Assembly: GCA_964569095.1 (NCBI GenBank)
Contig: CAZMTB010000133.1
Coordinates: 1 to 15,515, forward strand
Length of the DNA stretch: 15,515 nucleotides
From: JALWSI01 sp964569095 [NCBI: uncultured Aquificales bacterium]
GTDB taxonomy: Bacteria; Thermosulfidibacterota; Thermosulfidibacteria; Thermosulfidibacterales
Direction: 5' to 3'
Position numbers and translations under genes: made by a program. Below, piece after piece: positions 1 through 6,553 of the stretch (the first letter of the stretch is position 1; each line of letters begins with the position of its first letter). Under the pieces are notes generated by a model. The model searched no databases. It was not told the origin of the DNA and was given only the letters and a program-made list of their open reading frames with translations.

Positions 1-505
1 CAGGGCCATAAACAGGACCATGGTGGATGATGCTCCCCTGCTGAGAGAGGTGGGGGACGAGATCGCCATTCTGCACCAGACGGGTTCTGAAGACCTTCAC
101 TGGGTTAGAGAGGGATACGCAGGTACGGGGCTCGCGGTTCAAGTGGTCCCCTTCATCGAGAAGATGGGGGAGGCCTACAGGTGGGCAGATCTGGTGGTCT
201 GCAGGGCAGGGGCCACGACCCTGTGCGAGCTCACCGCCCTTGGTAAACCAGCGGTTCTGATCCCGTATCCTCACGCCGTAGGGGATCACCAGTTTCACAA
301 TGCGATGGAGCTTGCCAAGGGTGGTGCTGCTGTGGTTATGAGGGAGGAGGAGATCCAGCCAGGCTCGTTGGCCAACACGGTGAAGGGGCTCCTCGGGGAT
401 AGGGACAGGGTGAAGGAGATGGCAGAGAGGAGTAAGGCCATGGGAAGGCCCGAGGCGGCACAAGAGATATCCCGGTGGTGTTGGCAGCACTATGCCCCAA
501 GGTAG
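1..505 (+). CDS. murG: MurG, UDP-GlcNAc:lipid I GlcNAc transferase (3' part only)
   Basis: The gene is cut by the left edge; about 167 C-terminal residues are visible, reading in frame from base 2 (the first residues, RAINRT, continue the family's GGSQGA-RxIN motif). MurG adds GlcNAc to lipid I at the cytoplasmic face of the membrane, making lipid II. The visible part is the C-terminal Rossmann domain of this GT-B enzyme. It contains the UDP-GlcNAc-binding stretch ADLVVCRAGATTLCEL followed by GKPAVLIPYP and the GDHQFHNA segment, all typical of MurG. An ATG at 20 is internal, not a start. The stop at 503-505 lies inside the start region of murC, which fits translational coupling in a dcw operon. 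The identification is from recognised motifs and from the neighbours murC, murB and ddl. Confidence 0.95.
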   Translation, partial: RAINRTMVDDAPLLREVGDEIAILHQTGSEDLHWVREGYAGTGLAVQVVPFIEKMGEAYRWADLVVCRAGATTLCELTALGKPAVLIPYPHAVGDHQFHNAMELAKGGAAVVMREEEIQPGSLANTVKGLLGDRDRVKEMAERSKAMGRPEAAQEISRWCWQHYAPR

Positions 506-1844
506 AATGCACTTTATTGGAATAGGGGGCATTGGAATGAGTGCCCTTGCCAGGGTCATGGTGGCCCAGGGCGTTCCGGTAACGGGTTCTGATATTAAGG
601 ATAGCAGGGTTGTGGAGGACCTCAGGGCCCTTGGAGTGACCGTAGCCATAGGTCACCATCCCAGGAACGTAGACGGGGCGTCAGAGGTTGTCTACAGCAC
701 CGCCATCAAAGAGAACAATCCCGAGCTTTTGCGTGCCAAGGAGCTTGGGATCCCTTTGGTTCACAGGGGTGAGCTTCTCGCCCGCATCATTAACCAGCGC
801 AGGGGAGTGACCGTGGCAGGGGCCCACGGCAAGACCACCTGCAGTGCCATGGCAGGGGTTCTTTTAACCCTGGCGGGTTGGGAGCCCACCGTGCTCGTGG
901 GTGGCAGGATACACCAGCTTGGCAGCAACGGTTGGCTGGGAAGCGGAGAGTTTGTGGTGGCAGAGGCCGACGAGAGCGATGGGTCCTTCCTCATGCTGCA
1001 TCCCTGGGCATCCCTTGTGACCAACGTGGACAGGGAACACCTGGACCACTACGGGTCCTGGGAGGCGGTTAAAGAGGCCTTCAGACGGTACCTATCCCAC
1101 ATCAGGGAGGTGGCGGTGGTGTGCGGGGATGATCCCTTCCTGAAGGACCAGCACGGTTGCTGCAGGGCCAGATGGATCACGTACGGTTTTGGAACATATA
1201 ATCAGTATTCATGCTGCAATGTCGTGTATTGTGGAGGATACCAAAGGTATTCGGTCTTGCGTGAAGGGAGGGACATGGGTGAGATCGCCCTTCCGCTCCT
1301 CGGCCGTCACAACGTACTCAACTCGCTGGGGGTGGTGGCGTTGCTGCTTGAGATAGGGTTGTCTTTTGAGGAGATTGCAAGGGGCTTGAGGGAGTTCAAG
1401 GGGGTGGACAGGCGGCTTACGAGAAAGGGAGAGGTGAAGAGGGTGTTGGTGTTAGACGACTACGGCCATCATCCCACGGAGATAAGGGCAACCCTGGAGG
1501 CTGTGGTGGGGGGGTGGCCCCAGCGGAAGGTGAAGGTGCTCTTTCAACCCCACAGGTACACCCGCACCAAGGCCCTGATGGAGGAGTTCTGGGAGGCCTT
1601 TGGGGAGGCCCACGGCGTGTTCGTGCTGCCCATCTACCCTGCGGGAGAGGAGCCCAATGGCGTGAGCCACCGCGAGGTTGCCAAGGGAATCAGGGAGAAG
1701 AGTTGTCCCAACACGGTTGAGGTTTATGGTGATCCCGTCTCCTTCCTGCAGGATCGTTTGGAAGAGGGGGATATTCTCATCACCATGGGGGCGGGGGACG
1801 TATGGAAGATAGGAGAGGAGCTGGTGAGGCGCTGGAGGGCCTGA
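492..1844 (+). CDS. murC: MurC, UDP-N-acetylmuramate--L-alanine ligase
   Basis: This cytoplasmic ATP-dependent ligase adds L-Ala to UDP-MurNAc, the first step of stem-peptide assembly. At 450 aa it has the normal family length. The motifs are in the expected order: the UDP-binding GIGGIGMS near residues 10-17, the ATP P-loop GAHGKTT at 110-116, EADESDGSF at 158-166, the GRHNVLNSL central-domain motif at 271-279, DDYGHHPTEI at 322-331 and FQPHRYTRT at 351-359. The ATG at 492 overlaps the end of murG by 14 bp. A second ATG at 507, just after the murG stop and behind AAGG at 499-502, would give the same core and cannot be excluded. The central domain has a loop with several cysteines (residues 223, 224, 241, 242 and 247) encoded by locally AT-richer codons around 1190-1255. 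This could be a lineage-specific surface loop; no key residue is missing. Confidence 0.96.
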   Translation: MPQGRMHFIGIGGIGMSALARVMVAQGVPVTGSDIKDSRVVEDLRALGVTVAIGHHPRNVDGASEVVYSTAIKENNPELLRAKELGIPLVHRGELLARIINQRRGVTVAGAHGKTTCSAMAGVLLTLAGWEPTVLVGGRIHQLGSNGWLGSGEFVVAEADESDGSFLMLHPWASLVTNVDREHLDHYGSWEAVKEAFRRYLSHIREVAVVCGDDPFLKDQHGCCRARWITYGFGTYNQYSCCNVVYCGGYQRYSVLREGRDMGEIALPLLGRHNVLNSLGVVALLLEIGLSFEEIARGLREFKGVDRRLTRKGEVKRVLVLDDYGHHPTEIRATLEAVVGGWPQRKVKVLFQPHRYTRTKALMEEFWEAFGEAHGVFVLPIYPAGEEPNGVSHREVAKGIREKSCPNTVEVYGDPVSFLQDRLEEGDILITMGAGDVWKIGEELVRRWRA

Positions 1845-2719
1845 AAAGGCTGGAGATCTCTGCAAGGACCTCCGAGAGCCTCGGTGGATACACCACCATG
1901 AGGGTGGGTGGGGTTACCCCCCTCTTCGTGGAACCGGGGAGCGAGAGAGAGGTGGAGCTGGCCCTGTCGGTTCTAAGGGAGGCCTGGGACGGGGATGCTC
2001 CGTTGGTGCTGGGCAGAGGATCCAACCTACTACCGTGCGACCACGGAATGGCCCGGCCCGTGCTCTTCACGGGGAGACTGGGGGGAATAGAGTATGGGGG
2101 GAACGGAAGGGTGCGAGTTGGAGGTGGAGCTCCCTTGGCCAAGGTGCTCTCCCTCTGCCTGAAACTGGGTTTAGAGGGACTCGAACCCCTGAGCGGAATC
2201 CCCGCCACTCTGGGTGGAATGGTTGCCATGAATGCAGGAGCGTTTGGCAGATGCATTGGCGATCTTGTGGAACGGGTTAGGTTAATCACCTTTGGAGGCG
2301 AGTGCCTGGTCTTGAAAGGTGGAGATGTAGAGTGGGGATACCGGGCCTCCTCTCTCAAGGGTATGGGGGTGGTGACCGAGGTGGTGCTGGGATTGGTGGA
2401 GGGAGGCTCCCTTTCGGTGAGAAGGGAGATTGCGAGGTTTTCAAGGATGAGGGCAGAGAAGCAGCCCTTGGGGCTTCCCTCGGCTGGATCTGTCTTCAAG
2501 AACCCAGGTTCTGCCCCTGCGGGTGTTCTTATCGAGAGGGCCGGATTGAAGGGTAGTCGTGTGGGAGGAGCCGCCGTGTCTCGTAAGCATGCAAACTTCA
2601 TAGTGAACCTGGGAGGTGCCACCTGCACGGACGTGCTTGGCCTGGTGGAGGTGGTGAAGAGGAAGGTGTTGGATGTGTTTGGAATAGAGCTCGAGGAGGA
2701 GATCGAGTATGTCTGCTGA
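1802..2719 (+). CDS. murB: MurB, UDP-N-acetylenolpyruvoylglucosamine reductase
   Basis: MurB is a cytoplasmic FAD enzyme that uses NADPH to reduce UDP-GlcNAc-enolpyruvate to UDP-MurNAc, the substrate of the adjacent MurC. The 305-aa length fits the shorter MurB class. Visible motifs are YTTMRVGG (residues 30-37), the FAD-binding LGRGSNLL (70-77), SGIPATLGGMVAMNAGAFG (131-149), GYRASS (179-184), and PSAGSVFKNP (226-235), whose second serine is the expected proton donor. These are followed by GSRVGGAAVSRKHANFIVN and a C-terminal LEEEIEYV, which supplies the conserved glutamate. The ATG at 1802 lies behind GGGGGAC and overlaps murC by 43 bp. The first 20 residues precede the conserved core, so a slightly later start is possible. 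The overlap with both neighbours indicates one polycistronic unit. Confidence 0.95.
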   Translation: MEDRRGAGEALEGLKRLEISARTSESLGGYTTMRVGGVTPLFVEPGSEREVELALSVLREAWDGDAPLVLGRGSNLLPCDHGMARPVLFTGRLGGIEYGGNGRVRVGGGAPLAKVLSLCLKLGLEGLEPLSGIPATLGGMVAMNAGAFGRCIGDLVERVRLITFGGECLVLKGGDVEWGYRASSLKGMGVVTEVVLGLVEGGSLSVRREIARFSRMRAEKQPLGLPSAGSVFKNPGSAPAGVLIERAGLKGSRVGGAAVSRKHANFIVNLGGATCTDVLGLVEVVKRKVLDVFGIELEEEIEYVC

Positions 2720-3653
2720 TCGCTGGTTTGAAGGTTTGAAGGTGGGGGTGTTGATGGGGGGAGTCTCTCCCGAGCGGGCGGTCTCCCTGAAGACCGGAGC
2801 GTCCATCGTGAGAGCCCTGCAGGAAGAGGGTGTTGATGTGGTTGCCATGGACGTGAAGAGGGATCTCGTTGAGTTGCTGGAGAAGAACCCGGTGGATATC
2901 GTCTTCGTTGCCCTACACGGCCCCGTGGGAGAGGACGGAGTGGTTCAGGGGGTGTTGGATTACCTCGAGGTGCCCTACACGGGAAGCGGGGTGTTGGGCA
3001 GTGCCATCTGCATGAACAAGGTGGTGTCCCGGGAGATCTGCGTGGTGCACGGCATTCCTGTCCCCCCGGGCACAGTGGTTGATGCGTCTCTTGTGCCCGT
3101 TGAGGGTGGTCCTTCGGTGGAGGAACTGGGTTTCCCCGTGGTGGTGAAGCCTCCGGAGCAGGGTTCAACGGTTGGGGTCTCCATCGTGCGCGATCCTTCG
3201 CAGCTTGATGGGGCGATGGAGATGGCCTTGAGGTACGGGGAAGAGGTGCTGGTGGAGAGGTACGTGCCGGGGAGGGAGCTCACCGTGGGCGTTCTTAGGG
3301 ATGAGGCATTTCCCGTGATTGAGATAAGGCCAAAATCTGGTTTCTACGACTACACCTCGAAGTACACGCCTGGGATGACCGAGTACCTGGTCCCCGCTCC
3401 TTTGGATCAGACCACTACCGAGAGGGTACAGGAGTTGGCCCTTAAGGCCCATAGGGTGCTTAGGTGCAGAGGTGCCACCAGGGTGGACTTCAGACTCTCT
3501 GAGGAGGACGGTGTGCCGTACTTTCTCGAGGTGAACACCATTCCCGGCATGACGGAGACCAGTCTATTGCCCAAGGCCGCGGCGGTGGCCGGATACTCTT
3601 TTGGGGATTTGGTTCTTGCGATACTCAAAGAGGCTTGGGAACGGGTGAAATGA
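2709..3653 (+). CDS. ddl: Ddl, D-alanine--D-alanine ligase
   Basis: This ATP-grasp ligase condenses two D-alanines in the cytoplasm to give the dipeptide that MurF attaches to the stem peptide. At 314 aa it has the normal length. Motifs are GGVSPERAVSL (residues 17-27), LHGPVGEDG (69-77), the ATP-grasp segment GFPVVVKPPEQGSTVGVS (141-158), VERYVPGRELTVGVL (182-196) and the metal-binding end YFLEVNTIPGMTETS (271-285). FYDYTSKY at 212-219 carries the tyrosine associated with D-Ala-D-Ala rather than D-Ala-D-lactate synthesis. The ATG at 2709 has GAGGAGGAG upstream and overlaps murB by 11 bp. This is the last gene of the left-hand overlapping set; the usual next gene, ftsQ, is absent. ddlA and ddlB types cannot be told apart here. 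Confidence 0.96.
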   Translation: MSADRWFEGLKVGVLMGGVSPERAVSLKTGASIVRALQEEGVDVVAMDVKRDLVELLEKNPVDIVFVALHGPVGEDGVVQGVLDYLEVPYTGSGVLGSAICMNKVVSREICVVHGIPVPPGTVVDASLVPVEGGPSVEELGFPVVVKPPEQGSTVGVSIVRDPSQLDGAMEMALRYGEEVLVERYVPGRELTVGVLRDEAFPVIEIRPKSGFYDYTSKYTPGMTEYLVPAPLDQTTTERVQELALKAHRVLRCRGATRVDFRLSEEDGVPYFLEVNTIPGMTETSLLPKAAAVAGYSFGDLVLAILKEAWERVK

Positions 3654-4061
3654 CAACTCTTAATACCTAATAAAACGGTTGTTTTGGGATAACCTGATAG
3701 AACTTTTGGTTGTAAAAAGGATCGATATACGGGTCTGGCAGGTGGTTTGTGAGAGATCTTGTTGCTGCAAAGTGGGCGGTGTGATGTCGCTTAGTCGCTA
3801 AACTTTTGAGGGTCGTCAAGAATATATCCATGTTTTTCAGCGTGATACGGATGTTGGGTTATGCCTTTGCGTGAAACAGAAACCCCTGTGGTTGTCTCGT
3901 TGTTGTGGGAAATGTGATCTTGGTAAGTAGATTTATTGATGGTTGAGCGTTGTAACTAATTGGCTGTTGACAGGGGAGAAGTTGATAAAATAATAGAGTT
4001 TTGCCACTTGTGAGTCTGGTTGGATTCTGCTATCCCGGAGTTGGGAGAAGAGGAGAACCGG
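3654..4061. other. AT-richer intergenic region where ftsQ is expected
   Basis: These roughly 400 bp are visibly richer in A and T than the flanking genes and have stop codons in all frames. I find no convincing coding frame, tRNA or insertion sequence in them. Small details are a tandem 8-base near-repeat at 3786-3801 (GTCGCTTA then GTCGCTAA) and a weak 5-bp AT-rich hairpin at 3672-3685, too weak to call a terminator. The right end holds the promoter listed separately. In most dcw clusters ftsQ occupies this position between ddl and ftsA. No recognisable remnant of it (signal anchor, POTRA domain) can be read here. Confidence 0.7.
3967..3996 (+). promoter_or_regulatory. Sigma70-like promoter upstream of ftsA-ftsZ
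   Basis: A perfect -35 hexamer, TTGACA, lies at 3967-3972. It is followed after 17-18 bp by an A/T-rich -10 candidate (ATAATA at 3990-3995 or TAATAG at 3991-3996). The ftsA start at 4062 is about 60 bp further on, leaving room for a leader and a clear Shine-Dalgarno. Its position at the end of the gene-free gap suggests ftsA and ftsZ can be transcribed separately from the mur genes. Confidence 0.6.
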
Positions 4062-4064
4062 ATG
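4050..4064 (+). promoter_or_regulatory. Ribosome binding site that sets the ftsA start
   Basis: AGGAG at 4051-4055, within a longer purine run, lies 6 nt before the ATG at 4062. This favours the ATG over the upstream in-frame TTG at 4020, which has no comparable site. Confidence 0.75.
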
Positions 4065-5378
4065 TTCTGGAACAGGAACAAGGGCAATCCAGCGAGAAAA
4101 CTGAAAGAGATCGGCCGTTCGGACCCCGCCGAGGGCTATGTGGGAGCACTTGATGTGGGAAGCCACATGGTGAAGGTGTTGATAGGGGTGCGTAGAAAGG
4201 GCGGGGTGGAGATAAAGAGCGTCGGTACCGCAGAATCCCCAGGAATACACGACGGTAAGATCCGTGACGTGGAGCGTACCGTTAAGGCCATCGAGTCAGC
4301 GGCCAAAGAGGCTGGGAGCCTGTTGGGGATAAACTCCCTCTCCCAGATGCCCTCCATGGTTCTCGGTATTGGTGGAGAGTCCATCAGCGGTCTCTGTAGC
4401 TTTGGGCTTGCCGTTGTGAACAACGAGCAGATCAACGAGGATCACATCGCCATATCCCTCGACACGGCCAACGCGGTGCAGCTTCCCGAGGGGCACACCT
4501 TGATTCAGACCGTCCCCCAGGAGTTCGTGGTGGACCACCAGAGGGGTATTCACAATCCCTTGGGCATGGTGGCATTGAGGCTCGAGTCCTGGGTCTACCT
4601 GGTCACCGCCAAGGCGAGCTACGTGAAGAACCTGGTCACCTGCGCGAGGATGGCTGGAATAGAGGTGGAGAAGATCGCCGCGGTTCCCGTGGCGGCGGCA
4701 AGGTCGGTGCTGGAGGAGGACGAGAGGGAGCTCGGCTCGGTGGTGATAGATATTGGAGAGAGCTTCACCCACTTGGCGATATACAGGGGAGGCAAGCTCG
4801 AGCTGGTGGCCTCCCTGTCTGTAGGGGGATACGACATCCTGAAGGGGCTATCTCGGGCCTTCCAGACCTCCCTGGAGGATGCAAGGGTCCTGAAGGATAG
4901 CTACTGGGAGCTGATAGAAGGATACGGTGCCCGGGACGAAACCGTGGGGGTTCCCCTTAGGGGGGATAGGGGAGTGATGTCTGTTCACGTCTCAGAGGTG
5001 GAGTCTGCCATTGAGAAGGAGTTTGAGGGGCTCTTTGCCAAGGTTAACAGCTTTCTCGTGAATAACAGGTGCAAGGATGCCCTTGAGGCGGGAGCGGTCA
5101 TCACGGGGGGAAATGCCAAGATAGAGATGGTGGGCAAGGTGGCAGCCCGGGCCCTGGAGATGGAGGTTAGGGTGGGTAAACCCCTCTTCAGCGTGGACTC
5201 TAAACTTGCGGGCACGATAAAGTCTCCACTTTACGCCGCCGCCGCAGGCCTGCTCTGCTACAGCAGGGGCAAGGGTTTCTGCGGCGTTGGGAGGGGTGAT
5301 GTTGTCAAGGTGAGGGGAAGGGTGTCTAAGGAGGAAGAGCTTCCCATGGGGGTGAAGGTGGCGGGGTTTTTGATTTGA
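4062..5378 (+). CDS. ftsA: FtsA, actin-like membrane tether of the division ring (divergent)
   Basis: FtsA tethers FtsZ polymers to the inner membrane and recruits later division proteins. The call rests on position directly before ftsZ, on the 438-aa length, and on family features. These are a phosphate-1 stretch [13 protein letters not shown] (residues 30-42), the [19 protein letters not shown] segment (151-169) of the FtsA/SHS2 region, [11 protein letters not shown] (195-205), the second actin lobe from 227, and the adenosine-type [11 protein letters not shown] (344-354). Oddities: the phosphate-2 motif, normally like DIGGGTTD, reads DIGESFTH (230-237). There is a 25-residue N-terminal extension beginning MFWNRNK. 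The C-terminus ends [13 protein letters not shown] rather than in the usual basic amphipathic membrane helix. The start is set by the Shine-Dalgarno at 4051. The family is sure; whether nucleotide handling is normal is open. Confidence 0.92.
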   Translation: MFWNRNKGNPARKLKEIGRSDPAEGYVGALDVGSHMVKVLIGVRRKGGVEIKSVGTAESPGIHDGKIRDVERTVKAIESAAKEAGSLLGINSLSQMPSMVLGIGGESISGLCSFGLAVVNNEQINEDHIAISLDTANAVQLPEGHTLIQTVPQEFVVDHQRGIHNPLGMVALRLESWVYLVTAKASYVKNLVTCARMAGIEVEKIAAVPVAAARSVLEEDERELGSVVIDIGESFTHLAIYRGGKLELVASLSVGGYDILKGLSRAFQTSLEDARVLKDSYWELIEGYGARDETVGVPLRGDRGVMSVHVSEVESAIEKEFEGLFAKVNSFLVNNRCKDALEAGAVITGGNAKIEMVGKVAARALEMEVRVGKPLFSVDSKLAGTIKSPLYAAAAGLLCYSRGKGFCGVGRGDVVKVRGRVSKEEELPMGVKVAGFLI

Positions 5379-5395
5379 AGGAGGATGTGCTTATG
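5378..5395 (+). promoter_or_regulatory. Strong ribosome binding site that sets the ftsZ start
   Basis: AAGGAGG at 5378-5384 begins at the last base of the ftsA stop codon and lies 8 nt before the ATG at 5393. The in-frame TTG at 5375 and GTG at 5384-5386 fall at or inside this site, so the ATG is the likely start. Overlap of the site with the ftsA stop suggests coupled translation. Confidence 0.85.
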
Positions 5396-6535
5396 GCACC
5401 TGAGGTTCTGTACGACGAAGAGTTCATGCAGGAGGCCGTGATAAAGGTGGTGGGAGTAGGTGGCGGTGGTGGCAATGCCGTTGCCAACATGATTCAGCAC
5501 GGTCTCATGGGCGTTGAGTTCATAACCATAAACACCGACGCTCAGGCACTGAGAAACTGCCCCGCCCCGGTGAGGGTTCAGATAGGTTCGTCCATAACCA
5601 AGGGTTTAGGTGCAGGAGGGGATCCCGAGATAGGTCGCAAGGCTGCCGAAGAGGACGAGGAGCGCCTCGCAGAGGTGATAAAAGACGCCGACATGGTGTT
5701 CGTTACCGCGGGAATGGGAGGAGGTACCGGCACGGGGGCCTGCCCCTTGGTGGCGAGATTGGCCAGAGAGACCGGTGCCCTGACGGTGGGAGTGGTGACG
5801 AAACCCTTCAGCTTCGAGGGGAAAAAGCGCATGCGTAACGCCGAGATAGGGCTGGCGGAGCTGGAGGAGGAGGTTGACACCCTGATCATGGTTCCCAACG
5901 ATAAGCTTCTTCTCGTGGCAGACGAGGAGACCAGCTTCGTGGAGGCCTTCAGGTTGGCAGACGACGTTCTGCGTCAAGGCGTGCAGAGCATCTCGGATCT
6001 CATCAAGACCCCGGGTATCGTGAACCTCGATTTCGCCGATGTCCGGGCCATCATGAAGGGACAGGGGAAGGCCCTTATGGGAACCGCCACTGCCTCTGGT
6101 CCCAACAAGGCCAAAGAGGCAGCCCAGAAGGCGGTATCCAGCCCGTTGCTTGACAACGTCTCCGTTGACGGAGCCAGGGGGGTCCTCTTCAACATTACGG
6201 GGAGCAAGTCCACCACGCTTAAGGAAGTGGAGGAGGCAGCCCACGTCATTTACGATGCCGCCCACGAGGATGCCAACATCATCTTTGGTGCCGTTTACGA
6301 CGACAAGATGGGAGACGAGGTTAGGGTCACAATAATAGCCACCGGTTTCACCGGTCAATCCTCTCCCCCTGTGGTAGACGACGTGGACTCTCTTGAGACG
6401 GATCACCCCCTTCCCTCGGTGGACGAGGTGGTTAAGGTGCCCCCTGGCCGCGAATCAGAGGAGGGCATGGCGAGACGGGAGGGTAGGTTTGATCCACTGG
6501 AGGATCTCTCTCTTCCCGGTTACATCAAAGATTAA
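5393..6535 (+). CDS. ftsZ: FtsZ, tubulin-like division GTPase
   Basis: FtsZ polymerises with GTP into the cytoplasmic Z-ring that organises septal wall synthesis. At 380 aa it has the usual length. Features in order are a short N-terminal tail, the nucleotide-binding [10 protein letters not shown] (residues 21-30), the tubulin signature GGGTGTG (109-115), the VPNDKLL segment (167-173) and the T7 loop [11 protein letters not shown] (211-221), whose aspartates complete the GTPase site of the next subunit. A C-terminal subdomain to about 320 and a short acidic linker follow. The conserved C-terminal tail is [14 protein letters not shown] (367-380), the part that binds FtsA and other partners. 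It lies directly after ftsA with a shared ribosome site. All key residues are present, in contrast to the divergent FtsA beside it. Confidence 0.98.
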   Translation: MAPEVLYDEEFMQEAVIKVVGVGGGGGNAVANMIQHGLMGVEFITINTDAQALRNCPAPVRVQIGSSITKGLGAGGDPEIGRKAAEEDEERLAEVIKDADMVFVTAGMGGGTGTGACPLVARLARETGALTVGVVTKPFSFEGKKRMRNAEIGLAELEEEVDTLIMVPNDKLLLVADEETSFVEAFRLADDVLRQGVQSISDLIKTPGIVNLDFADVRAIMKGQGKALMGTATASGPNKAKEAAQKAVSSPLLDNVSVDGARGVLFNITGSKSTTLKEVEEAAHVIYDAAHEDANIIFGAVYDDKMGDEVRVTIIATGFTGQSSPPVVDDVDSLETDHPLPSVDEVVKVPPGRESEEGMARREGRFDPLEDLSLPGYIKD

Positions 6536-6553
6536 CGGGAGAACGGTTCTCTA

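Noticed and set aside
1780-3168. 462-aa minus-strand open frame opposite murB and ddl
   Set aside because: It is very Pro/Ser/Arg-rich and low complexity, with no recognisable domain, and lies fully antisense to genes with clear motifs; it is a by-product of GC-rich codon bias.
3672-3690. Possible terminator after ddl
   Set aside because: Only a 5-bp AT-rich stem with no GC core; it would be too unstable to call.
3830-3940. Very short ORFs (14 and 18 codons) in the ddl-ftsA gap
   Set aside because: No supporting ribosome site or recognisable peptide; this many short frames are expected by chance.
5606-6406. 266-aa minus-strand open frame opposite ftsZ
   Set aside because: Antisense to the well-conserved ftsZ core; its composition looks like a codon-bias shadow and it has no domain pattern.
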